Below, in pieces: positions 44,300 through 56,400 of a stretch of DNA of 64,000 bases. The first letter of the stretch is position 1. Each line of letters starts with the position of its first letter. The translations under genes were made by a program, and so were the position numbers. Source of the stretch: Alitta virens. Its lineage: Eukaryota > Annelida > Polychaeta > Phyllodocida > Nereididae. The DNA lies in assembly GCA_932294295.1 (NCBI GenBank), contig OW028582.1:39469204-39533203 (forward strand), written 5' to 3'. The notes beneath the pieces were generated by a model. The model saw only the letters and a list, made by a program, of their open reading frames with translations, ran no database searches and was not told the DNA's origin.

Positions 44300-45890
44300 T
44301 AACCTAGAGCTATCCCGAAACTGCCATGGTAGACTGCCATTTTTTACCTCAACTAAATTTTGCAGCATTATTTCGTAGGATAGACTTTCGTATCGTGTCA
44401 GACTTCACTGAAGGCACATGCAGTGGTTACCCCTTGTGCATTCTGACAGGTATGTGGCGTGTGTCGTGTTATAAATTTATGACGGCCGATTCGGTGTCGG
44501 CCGATACAGACGCGATTTCCCGGAAAAATCGGCGTCGCAAGGAGTCTGGCATGTCAAAGAAAATCGGCCGACAATCACCATCCAGCCCCCCCCCCCCCCC
44601 CCCAAGCCCAGTGTCCGCAATGGACGTTTTCCAAACTAGTGGCCCAGACGTAAACAATGTCTGAAAGTAGAACTGCATTGATTTGACCTATCACCTTCAT
44701 TTCATGTAAATTAAGAGATAATTACAGAGTGAAAGAATGAGTCAATTGAATGACAAGTGTAGAATGTTTAATAGCAAAATGCAGGGAGCAAAGGAAATCC
44801 AGCTTTAATAGAATAAGTTGTTCAATGCGTATTGACTATTAATAATACAGTTCAGTCAAAAAGTGGGAACAGCCTTAATCCCGGTCGTTACCCAGATGCT
44901 GGCTGGACTGCATCTGGGTCACGGTTCATCTTCAATAATAATTGTCAGGCCTAAAGTTTATGATCATTTGTATTATATTGAATTGCATTGAGCTATGTTA
45001 TGTGAAAACATGGGAAATGGCTTGTGAGCCACATTGAGAGTTATATCTCTGGCATGAATTTTTATCATGTGGCCAGTGTGATAATTTTATGACAGATTAT
45101 AATGTTGGCTGTCAAAAGTTCATTGAACTTGATCAAAGAATAGAGCTGTCAGCTACATGAGTTACATGTTTTAATAGGTTTGCATGACTAGACTGCTTGA
45201 TGAGCAATTAGGCTTGATTGTCTATTCAGTTAAAGTTGCTACATTTAGTTGATGTTTTGACTGAGCCCCTAAATGTTGCACAATCTTGCGTCACTTCCAG
45301 TCACTGCAGGGGAGGGGGGGGGGGGCGGAGCTTATATTTGATTGACATGCTCTGTATTCATGAGTCACGTGGGTTGTTGAACTCTGTGCTTCCTTCTAAT
45401 GAATCAGTTTGACCTTAATCCTCATATTTAGAATACTTTCATGTAGGTCTACTGTTATCTTGAAAAGGTATATGAGACAGTGAGCACAAAAATATTACAT
45501 AAGTCCCAATTTATTGTATTATGATTTTCAGAGAGTTTTTTTTTCAACTAGTAAAAACTCATGTGTGATTCTTATATAGTAGGCATACAGGTAAGAGCAA
45601 TTACTTAGAATTATTAATAGCCAATTTGTATTTTAAACTTTTTCATTAAATGTTCTGAACTAAACAATAATTTAAAAGTGGCTGTGATTTATGCAAGGTT
45701 ATGGAAAAATATATCAACATGTCACCTTATAACAGCATTTATAAGGACCCGTTTTTAACAAAATAAGCAATATAATGTAATTGCTCGTTTTAGTTATTGG
45801 GCTAACTCTAATCAATAGATTTTGAAGTAACTATATCAGTTCCATGTCTCAGGTCTGTGAGAAACGCTTTTTGTCTTGGCCTACAAATTA
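44300..45890. other. intergenic, GC-rich patch and C/G tracts
   Basis: A patch at 44,478-44,650 is rich in CGGCCGA-like words beside a 17-base C run; another G run lies near 45,307-45,324. No gene homology recognised. Confidence 0.4.
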
Positions 45891-45892
45891 GT

Positions 45893-45995
45893 GAAGTACC
45901 AAGCCTTATCATCTCATCATTACATCCGCCTCTGGTAGCTGGTCATATAAGCTGGCTGAACATTAGACCCAGTAGCAATTGAGACATTGAAATGT
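45893..45995 (+). repeat. dispersed repeat (CATCTCATCATTAC family)
   Basis: CCTTATCATCTCATCATTAC, CTGGTCATATAAGCTGGCTG and AGTAGCAATTGAGACATTGA. Confidence 0.85.
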
Positions 45996-46079
45996 ACCTG
46001 TAGACATTAGAAGTCAAAATAAAGTTTGAGTCAGCCACTTTATTTCTCTTTATTCTTTATTTCCTATCTAATCAAAGTA

Positions 46080-46143
46080 GTATCTATCCATCTATCTATC
46101 TATCTATCTATCTAGCTATCTATTATATATATATATATATATA
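46080..46143. repeat. (CTAT)n followed by (AT)n
   Basis: Compound microsatellite: some ten CTAT units then about ten AT units. Confidence 0.95.
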
Positions 46144-46211
46144 AGGCAGTTTTTAATAGCAGCAGTAGCTACTAGCGCTAGTAGTACTTTTAGCATTTGT
46201 CACACACAGTA

Positions 46212-46440
46212 CAGTTGTGGTCAAAAATGTGTATAAACTTGAACGGAAAACAGATAACCATAATTAAAGTGCACTTATTGTCACAATGCAGATAATTTTT
46301 GTCAATTATTAAAACCTAATTAATTGAAAACTTTTGTTTCAATCAGATACCTTCAAAACTTTTCACAAAATGCGGGATATTTGTTCAAATATCAAATAAT
46401 TGATGGGTCAAAAGTGTGCATACCTAAATTGATATGATCT
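46212..46440. mobile_element. Tc1/mariner-like terminal fragment
   Basis: TA followed by CAGTTGTGGTCAAAAATGTG resembles Tc1-type inverted-repeat ends; a related inner copy GGGTCAAAAGTGTGCATACC lies near 46,405. No opposite terminus or transposase frame found. Confidence 0.4.
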
Positions 46441-47102
46441 TGTTGCACAATATTCAGCCTGTTTAATAATAAGTCTGTCAGTCCAGCTAATCAGTTCAAT
46501 CAGTCAGTTCAGTTAAGTCAGTCTGTCTGTCAGTCAGCACAACAGAACATGACAGCTGACAAATAGTCAGTCATTTGTCATCAGTATCTTTCCCCCCCCC
46601 CCCAATAAATTAGGTATTTAGTGTATTTTCTCATTGTGTTGCTTTAAATAAATTCTAGATGATAAGATAGGTACAAATGAACTATTTAGAAAAAAACCGC
46701 ATTGTTCTATCATGTATAGAAACCAAGTAATTGCCAGTTGAAGTTTTGCACTCCTCCAACATCTTCAGGTGAGTTAAAGATGAATGTCTTTAGTTAAAGA
46801 AAGTCAGGTGAGAAGGCCAAGGGGAAAAATGAGCAGTTTCTGAATATAGGCCAAGGCCAAAGATTTAGGCCAAGGCAAAAAGTGTTTCTCACTGAAGTGA
46901 AAACTAAACAGTAATTTCACAAGGTGTCCTGTGTCATGTTATTAGCTAACAGTAAAATAATTAATTTCAGGTGTCTAGAAGGAAGACATTAAATTATTGT
47001 TAAATAGTGTTAATTATAGAAATACAGCATATTCCTGATTTGTATTGGTTTTATATTTACAATTTCCCTATCTTTAGCTGTCATTGTTGTCTAATAAACA
47101 TG

Positions 47103-47179
47103 AATAGCTTTATACTGTGAATGAATATTTCTGGCATATACACTGCCAAAATATTCATTCACAGTATTCAAAGGCTATT
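47103..47179. repeat. short hairpin, pre-miRNA-like size
   Basis: ATACTGTGAATGAATATTT pairs perfectly with 47,149-47,167; the stem extends inward through TGGCA/TGCCA with one bulge and outward through TAGCTTT/AAAGGCTA. No conserved miRNA recognised. Confidence 0.6.
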
Positions 47180-47399
47180 TAGTGGCCTAGCCTTAAAAAC
47201 CACACTATTAAGACCTCACTATTAGTATGTCTATTCTAACCAAGGTCTTAATTGTGAGGTTTGCATTTCTTTCTTATGTATTCACCAAGGAAAATAGTCT
47301 AATCGAAATCCAGTATATTAATAAATCATTTTAAGTTTTCCGCTAACCCTTTGAAATGTTTCCTGCATAACTATTCTAATCTTTTCACTGAAGCCTAAA

Positions 47400-47530
47400 G
47401 TTTACGCGGCCTATATGACCATCTGCCAGAGGCAGGCATAATGATGAAATGATATGGCTTGGATTCCAAAACATTTAACACATTCACACCATAGATGGGG
47501 TTTTTTTTTACTTGCCTCAGCACATTTTTG
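47400..47530 (-). repeat. dispersed repeat (CATCTCATCATTAC family)
   Basis: Reverse complement carries GCTGAGGCAAGTAAAA, CCATATCATTTCATCATTAT and CAGATGGTCATATAGGCC. Confidence 0.75.
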
Positions 47531-48744
47531 ATGTTAAGTATATTAACCTGAGTGCCAATAATATTGTAAAACATGAAAGGATTTTGTGTCTGACACTGTC
47601 TGACTATTAAGGGCCATGCAGCAGTCTTCATATTTTTTCGTGGGATTATTTGTGCACACGGTTTTACAGCCTTCCTTCCTACCTAAATATATTTTTGACG
47701 GAAAAATAATGTGTGTGCACACTATTGCTAACCTTGACATGCTGCTATTCTTCCAAAATCATAATTTCAAAAATGTTTATTGTTATTACTGAATGACTTG
47801 GTCATGGCAATAAAAACCTAATTACTCATTTTCAATGATGTTAAATGGTGAACCTGGCTGGTAGCCACGCCATCTTTCAATCAAATTTGATCATTTGTGC
47901 AATAGTCTTTCTATCCACTCAGCTGGTAGTGACAAGGGCACAGCTCAAATGCCCCCCCCCCCCCCAAAAAAAAACAAAAAAAAACACAAAAACAATTACT
48001 TTCACAATGTAGACAAGAAATACACAACATGGTAGTGCATGCTGAATGTTGGTAACATACATCATGTCATTCATAAGCATGAAAATATTTTGATATTAAT
48101 TATAATCAGGAGTCTATGTTAACCATCTGAAAACTGAAAATTAAGCATTATAGTACTTAGCTGAAAGACACATTGCTGCCCCCCCCCCCCCCCCATGTTG
48201 TTATTGTTTAGGTATATTGCCCTGCACATAATATATAGGTCACTCCCTTTTTTTTCTGATCATAGGCTTTATATATTATAACGTTTTTTGTGGTTGTGTA
48301 TGACTGAACTATATCCTCCCGTAAATGTGTGATTATTATTAATAAATATGAGAATGGTATGTGATCTTGAAAGTCAAATGCAAACGCCTGCAAAAATTTC
48401 CAGACATTGTTACTATGTAGATTCAGTAAAATAAAATAGTGTTGCAAAACCTGTCAATCACGAACATAATATACCTATTAACCAATCAAATTAAAGGAGA
48501 AGATTGGTAATGCCCCCGCCCCCCCCACTCAACACATTATCCAATGAAGTGTATGATCCACTCAACAACATTTTTTTTTTTACCAGTAAAACCAAGTGTT
48601 AGATGTAGTGTGGTCTTTAAGCCAGAGATTCACAGTATTAGCTGGCGCGAGGCCAAAAAAAACTCAGAGTGAAGGCATATGCAAACATTTTGTGCAATAT
48701 AATAATACTTTAAATGGTTACAATGGTATGGAATGAAAACCAGC

Positions 48745-48833
48745 CTTATCTATCCAGCTACCTATCTCTCTATCTACCTATCTATATATCTATCTATCTA
48801 TCTATCTATCTTTCTACCTATCTATCTATCTAT
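48745..48833. repeat. (CTAT)n microsatellite
   Basis: CTAT units with scattered CTAC and CTTT variants. Confidence 0.95.
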
Positions 48834-49429
48834 GCCCACAGTAGAACTAATATCTTGTTTATGTAATGTACTAACTGTATTGAACTACTACATACTGTGT
48901 ACACATAAAAAATCGTGATCTATCTATTGGGTAATTGTGGTGTTGAATGGTTGCATGGCAGTCAAACTAGTTATGAGCCAGCCCCCTACCTGTCAATCAC
49001 TTTGCAGTGCGAAATATGACCTAAAATAGGCCTATGAGCTGAGTATCCCGCATCATTTCAAGTTAAACAACCACCTCACTAAAACTGCCTCATTATTAAG
49101 ACCCCTTCGTTAGTAAAACCACCTGACTAGTACAACCGGATTGAAGTCCACACAGAAAATACATCATAGATCTATCTGATTTTTCTTTCAGCAGAAATTA
49201 AAATTTATTCCCCAAGTAGAAATTAAAACTGCATATTTTTATCATTTCAAGAAGTGGAGTTTTGCAATTTCTCACTTTTTGACTGAACTGATATCTTCCA
49301 GTTTTACAAATCACTGATAATATAGGCCCATGAGAAAGGCAAGTTATAGGCCTCAAATACCAGTGCACACAACGTCTGTGTCATAATTTGTATGTTATGT
49401 TTTTTAATAGTCAGACAAAGTGTCCGTAT

Positions 49430-49610
49430 AACAAGAAAGTGTCCTGTCTATGCTGAGGCATGCAAAAGACCACACCCATGGTGTAAATGTGTAAAATTTT
49501 GTAGACTCCCAAGCATTATCATCTCATCATTACATCTGCCCCTGACAGCTGGTCATATAAGCCAGGTAAGCTTCAGGTTCAGTAGCATAGGGACATTGAA
49601 AGATTAGCAA
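49430..49610 (+). repeat. dispersed repeat (CATCTCATCATTAC family)
   Basis: GCTGAGGCATGCAAAAGACC, CATTATCATCTCATCATTAC, CAGCTGGTCATATAAGCC and AGTAGCATAGGGACATTGAA; the longest plus-strand copy. Confidence 0.85.
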
Positions 49611-49619
49611 TAGTTATAC

Positions 49620-52600
49620 ACAAAACATAATTTCTGGTCACTTGGTAAGCAGAAAACGGCCAATTTTAATGTATTTCAGGTAAAAACACTGATTATTATT
49701 AATAATTATTGAGAAATCAAGGTTAAAGGTCAAGCCAAGTGCAATTCCTGCAAAACAAAAATTAATTTTCAAATTTTAACAATGGTGTGTATCAACCCAC
49801 ACCACTGCAAGGACTTGCTCTCTTATGTAATTCTCATTAGCTGTGATTGGCTTAAACGGCTACACATGACATTGCTTGAAAGTAATAGTGCCCCATTGAG
49901 AATAGTGACCGACGTCGTGGCCAACGCCATGAAGAGCGGCGTCGATTCGAAACTTTGAGGTGATTGTGCGTGAAGAAGAGGCTGATTCAAAACTCATATA
50001 ATATATATATATATATAAAACTAATTTAAATGCCATAGAGCAATATAACAATTCAGGAATTGTTAAAGGGAATATGGCAATTGATAATACCATGTGCACA
50101 TGAAAAAATACCACCACTAATATAGTAATTTACACCAATATTTTTAATTTGATCATCCAAAAAAAACAAAAACACCAAGATATTGGCTATAAGGCAATAA
50201 AATCAAAGCAGTTTATTGTGTATCTAAAGAAAGTTCATAATTTAGATTCATTTATGTGGACGTTAATATCCAAGTATATTCAAAATAAGACAAAGTAAGA
50301 CTTAGTGGACAAAGGTAAGACTTAATACCGGCCTTACTTTTTCAAAAATAAAGTAAGACTTTGGGTAACGGGCTATGTTGGCCAAGTGGCAATCGTTTCA
50401 GTTCACACTATGAAATTGGTTAATCTCTGTTTGGATGTGAATGGAACTATCCAGGATCCATAATATCTGTGTTTAATTGGTAAATAAGAGCACCAAGATA
50501 AAAGATCACATTGTTAATTAGTATATCACCAGTTATCAAGGCATTTGGCTTCATACAGGATCCCCTGTGCAATTATCGGTAAACCATCCTTCCAATCATC
50601 TGATAATTCTGTCAGCCAGGAAGTTCCTATTTTTCTATAGACTAAAACGACACGTGCTGTATCACAAAATAATGTTGCACTAGGACATTACGACGAAACC
50701 AGGATTTCCTTATTGAGGGATAATTCAAACACTGTCTGCAAACGTGTTTTGCAAAGCTGCAGGAAGTTTAATGATGCAGATATTCATCCATTTGTTATGT
50801 GATTAAATATGCCCAGTGAAAACGTTAGCTATTGTTAGCCTTCACTTATGATCGCCCCAATCAAACTAGATCTTAGATGATGGACCTATATTCCACCTAA
50901 ATACATATAAACTAAATGAAAATCTGACAAATTTCTCACACGAAAATACATCATTTCAACATAAAGAGCCCAAAACAATATTCCAATAAAATTGTAAATA
51001 AATGGAGACTAAACCAATATCAATACAAAAAGTTAAAAATCTTTTGTAGCAAATCATATTTCTACCCTTCTGACATTAGACGCTTTCCTCACAGCAACAG
51101 GAACATCATCATCAACATCTGGATTGCCTAGTGCAGCAGCATCTTTACTTTGTCATCTCATCATCATTTCTGCCCCGGTTTTTCATGTTTCTGTCACTTC
51201 CTTCGAGATCAGTCTCTCTGTTCTGTTCTTCCTGCTCATTTGTCTGTCCTAGCCCACTCCTTGTTTCTCCACATATACTGTATGACCCTACAAATGAAAG
51301 CATTGATTGGGATATTGTAATTTCAGATTTTAAAAACAAATGGAATCGTGACCGTGGAAAATAGGTCAATTTTACTGAAAGTGGCTCAATGCGATTAGGT
51401 CATCTAAGGCTTCATCGGTGAAAATAATTTTACGATGAAAATATTTTTGGGAAGAGCATGCAATTCCGAAAGGGTAACTCCACACACCCACTGCTCCCCA
51501 CATCCGCATCTGCACACTTCCAAACTTTATTGACCTCTGATTTGGAAAAATATCAATTTTCTCCTCATTACTACAATTCCATATCATTTATGATAATAAA
51601 ACCCCAAAATGCACAACTACATTACTTTAGACATATTATGACAATCTCATATTGCGTAACATAGCTGAGGCATGTCAATGAGACTATCCAAAGGCACAAT
51701 TTGGCCATAAAGACTTGTTAAATACCAAAGTGTTACCAATGTACATGCAAAAGTATTGGAGTTCTGCTCCACAAACGACAAAATGATTCCCCCCCCCCCC
51801 CTGCTAAAGATCCTCCCCCCCCCCCTGCTAAATGAAATAATTCTTACAGAAGTAAAACCGCTATAGAGGGTGCCTTCATGGGTCAATTTGAACCCAGTAC
51901 CTCAGCAGAGTGGATCATATGCCAACAAGTGTATGTCTTAACCACTGGGCCTCCCAGCTGCCTGCACAATGCACAAGACCAACGGGAGAGACATAGGGAT
52001 TAAATGAGGTGGACCGAATGCCAGACAACAGCCAGCTAATTCACACTAATCAGCCTTTTAAACATGTGATAGATAGTGTGATTGTGAGTACAGTTAAAAA
52101 TTAACTGAGAATTAAGGTGCTGGAGTGAACCAGGATGAACCAACATCCCAATTAACTTGTTAAAGATGATAATCATGCGCTTTGCAATTGAAGTTCCCAT
52201 TATCTGATAAATTCATGAACCATAATTAGACTCGTGCAGTTTTCGGGAACTTGGCCCACGTTCCAGGACATGATCCATGTGCGCAGATTTTTCATTTTCT
52301 AGGGGGGGGGGGGGGATGGGGAAGTGTGAAATCTGCAAGGACCAAATCATGAAGGGATGTTCATATGAAAAATGTGGAGCAATGACAGAAATTGTTCTCA
52401 GCCTTACAATACAATTTAAAAACTTCTCTAATGATTTACTTAACAAAAATAAATAAATGAAAAATTCAACGAACATAGGTCACTTATATTACACGTCTTT
52501 GCATACAACCAGTCAGTGGAGCCCAGAGCTTTGGGATGGCTTGTTAGGCTGATTCCCGCACCACTTTTAAAATGTTGTAATGTATCTGTAATACCTCAAG

Positions 52601-53261
52601 ATATTTTGACCAATGATGCCATTGACAGCCATATTCTCAAGTATACAATGTATTTATGTATAATTTATCAAAGTCGTATATGGTCAGATTACATGGTGAT
52701 CAAAGTTACAAACTTCTGTACGACAAAAAAAAAATTGGAAATAATTAAATAAAATAAAAAAGTAAGAAAAGTCTTTAAATCAATGTTTAACTGATTGAAC
52801 ATTTTACATGTTTGTCTAATAATTGAATGAACCGATGTCCGTAGAATTAAAATGAAATATGCCATTTATACAGTAAATTTCCACGGGGGGATATTTACAT
52901 TATCATCACCCCACTTGCTTTGTAGAGGGGATACACCCCCTCCCCCCTCCTCCCCCAGCAGGATCTGCGCCCATGAGGACATCTGAACTAGGAAGCCAAT
53001 TGGGTTGAAGTGGACCAGACTTACATTTACAAACATTTGTTACAATAAACAATAAGAAGCTCGTTATTGCACACTCAAGCAATAAAGCAATGCATTGCAT
53101 TCAAAGATCAAGTCACTGCAAGTCGCATCTGGGTGTCCTGACTCCAGGGCTGCGTTGAATCGTACTTTGTATTCCGAAACAGGAACTTTGTGATAAAAAT
53201 ATCGATCAATCAATTAACAAAACGAAGTTCCGTGTTGCTCATTAGGGAAAACATTCTTCCT
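49620..53261. other. intergenic, no confident gene
   Basis: Contains C tracts (51,789; 51,815), a G tract (52,303), the tRNA-like relic at 51,864 and a polar minus-strand frame near 51,060-51,290 of unknown nature. Confidence 0.4.
51864..51956 (-). mobile_element. tRNA-like / SINE fragment of another family
   Basis: On the minus strand GGAGGCCCAGTGGTTAAGAC (A-box side) is followed by a long variable-arm-like stretch and GGTTCAAATTGACCC (B-box side), like a Leu/Ser-type tRNA. The acceptor-stem ends do not pair cleanly, so a SINE relic is likelier than a working tRNA. Confidence 0.5.
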
Positions 53262-53268
53262 TATATAT
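53262..53268 (+). promoter_or_regulatory. possible TATA box of the YWTD gene
   Basis: TATATAT about 120 bases before the signal-peptide ATG, leaving room for a 5' UTR of about 90 bases. Position is suitable, but the sequence is AT-rich so chance matches are common. Confidence 0.3.
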
Positions 53269-53383
53269 TTGGTTTGTGCCATCCTCGTCCCACAAGTGCG
53301 CAGACCTCACTGCAGACAACAGCAGACAACATCGTCACGCAGATTGCTTCATCCCAGCACATTGTGAAGAGACCTCGTCCACC

Positions 53384-53432
53384 ATGAACTTCTTCATCAT
53401 CATCGCCTTCTTCCTGACCATGGCTGGCCCAG
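53384..53432 (+). CDS. YWTD gene exon 1: signal peptide
   Basis: ATG in CACCATGA context; 16 residues with a long hydrophobic core, then donor GTGAGC. Phase 1 out. An upstream in-frame ATG at 53,276 exists, but the inner ATG gives a proper signal peptide. Confidence 0.75.
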
Positions 53433-56400
53433 GTGAGCTGCTAAGTTGTCATGTGACTTCTTGTAATGCTTTTCATGAGTTTCCAGGGCATGCAATTCTA
53501 ATAAGGATCAAGGGGAGGTGGGCAGTACTGTTCATAGTACAGGGCAAAAGGCATTTTTACAAAATGTTAAAAGAGCCATTTTCAGAGAAAATCGACCCAG
53601 ATCGAAAGCAAAATGTTATATAAGCGAATTCTTTGGTAAATTGCTGAATTTATGTATGTATTTCATAATAACTAAATGGATAAAAACTCCCCGGTCCTAA
53701 TGCTTGCCATGGAAATGGGATTTACACTTGAACGATGTGAAAGCTGTTTTTATCAAGAGTATGTAAAGATCTATTGTCATCATATTTCGATCATATATCA
53801 AACAAATGGTTTTTCATAATTTACTGAGTTTCTCTAACTTCATTTGATTGCAATTGTATATATGGCAGATTGAATCGAAGAAGCCTATACACGTGCAAAA
53901 GTTTGGAAACGCATTGGATTTTGCAAGTTAATATGTCAGCTACATTTCTGCACAGGCCATAAATGGTGCATGCAATTAGCACAAATATTTTAGATGCGAC
54001 AATTTACAGTGAGTAGTGAAGTTTAAAGACCTGACTACATGCCATTTGCAGTGGTTGTATGACAAAGCGAATATTTTCATCATTTTCACACCAGATAATC
54101 ACTGAATTTGCTGAAATGAAGCCTGGCTAACATCGCATCAGAAAATCATGAAATATCAACCAGCCAGCTGAAACTTAGGGAGACTTTGAGTGGAGTGATA
54201 AAATGGTGAAAAATACATCAATATTTATACTTTTTAAATCCAGAAGTCAATTAGTAGAGCATGGAATTAAAAAAATTATTGTAAGAAATTATTCAATGAG
54301 TAAACAGAAATGAAAGTTCCAAAATGGATAGCCAAATATTACTATGTAATCATAATAAGTGTAAAAGTAGCATTTTCTTGAATTCAGGACATGAGGTAAA
54401 GCTGTGTTAACCCGAAAAGTGCCAATAATATTAAATGAAATTTTTCCAATAACCACTTTATGACTAGAAGAGAACTCTGCACAAAAAGAACCCTGGGTTC
54501 AACAATAGCTATCAAATTGCTCGTTGCATAATGTTATATTAATATCATAAATTATTCCTCTATGTCTTTTATATCCTGGGCAGAAATATAGCTGACATAT
54601 TTACTGGCAAAATCAAATGCATTTCCAAAGTCTTGCACGGCAGAGTACATAAACCCGGAAATTCTAGGTCCAATGTCGTTTTTTGATTAATCTATATTCA
54701 ATGGTCCGAGGCATGAAGTTTAGCTTGGTTGCTCATCAAAACAGCCGGGGAAATTACCGTAATGCGCATAATTAGCTTTAATGAGGCGAATACAGTTAGA
54801 ACTCATAACTTCTTCCTTGTTGACATTTAGCTGTATATGTAATTTATGCATGCTTTTGGCTTTATCCCCTGTCAAAGGCAAATGCAGATCGCTGATTGGT
54901 CAAGCATTCAGTTTAGCCACGCCCTTTCGACCTCAGTGCTGCTTGCTGAAAGGTCATTCAGTGATCGGACATTGCTTTGTGTCTTCACTCATATATCTCT
55001 GCAATGAATGGGAGTAGAATAGAGAACTTAGTATTAAAATGTTGCCAAGGAAACGGGGATTCTCCAAATTGCCGTGATGGTATCACACTCATAGGCTGAG
55101 AAAAATAAGTTTGTTCACATCGTTTATTTTTTTCGGCTTTTTTAGTGCTGTGGATTCAGGGACTTGACTGTCAAATTAATTAATTTCATTTTTATTGCAC
55201 AGAGAGACAGAGGATAAAATCGTTATCACATATTGATATTGAGAATACAGGAAGTCATTCCACTCAGTTGTCATATTTAACTCAGCCTTTGGCTTCGTGA
55301 AATATGACAACTTCGTGAAATAAATTCCTCTATTCTCAAAATAAACATGTGATAACTTTAATATTTATGTTTTTGGCACCAAGAAATGATAAAGCGCTAT
55401 ATAAAAGGCATTCTGTGAATCATGATTATCCTAATTAACCAATTTAGCAGCTTACTTTAATGAGGCGAAAACAGTTTAGAGCTCATAATTTATTTATTTC
55501 ATGATTTATATTTCTCTAATATTTATTGCCATATAACATCTTAATGTTGTATTAATAATCGCTTACTCATTTATTCCAATCTTATAATAATTCAGTTGCG
55601 AAGATCTGATATAATATCAAAATGAAGGTTTTTAATATCTTTTTGAATTGTGATGTTTGATAAAGTTATTTGAAATCTTAAGAATATGTTCTAGTTACAA
55701 CCATATGAATACACTAGAACAAGTGTTCATTATGTGGTTTGGAATAACAGATGATTTTGGATTATATTCATGTAATATTTGCATTTAACATTTTATTTGC
55801 GGTCGGGAGTGATGCAATAAACCAACACATGCAGCTGCAAAGCTTTTTGCCGTTAAATGACACAACAGAAACAATATAAAAATATGAAAATCTATACAAA
55901 CCACAAGTGAATTTATTTATTTTCATACTCATAAACTCATATATCAAATTTCTGTAAATGCTAAACTGGATCTTTTTTAAATCGTGTGTATGTACATTTT
56001 AATATATCGCTATCGAGTTCAATTTTGCTGTGTACCACTGCGTATGAAATAAAGATGATATATATTATAAGAGTACTATGTTAAGTATTTAACATTGTCA
56101 ATAAGACATATTGTAAACGTCCGTGTTTGTCATTTGCAGCCCTCAGCAGTTCCCCCCAGCTCTACGTGGCTGATGCTGGCTGTGATAACATATTTAGGAT
56201 GGCGGCCGCAGGGGGGCCCCATGTCCCTGTTGGGGGAAGTGAGAGGTTTGATGTGCCATGGGCAGTGGCATACGACGCTGTGCGCCAGGCAGTTTTCTGG
56301 ACGGATGCCTCATACAAGACAGCCAGCACTAGGGGCATAGGGCGACTGTCCCCCAATGCCACCAGAACATTCTACCGCACGGGTAAGGAAATTCATCAAA

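Noticed and set aside
44326..44664. 112-codon open frame with a poly-Pro run
   Set aside because: The prolines come from a C homopolymer; there is no recognised domain or splice evidence.
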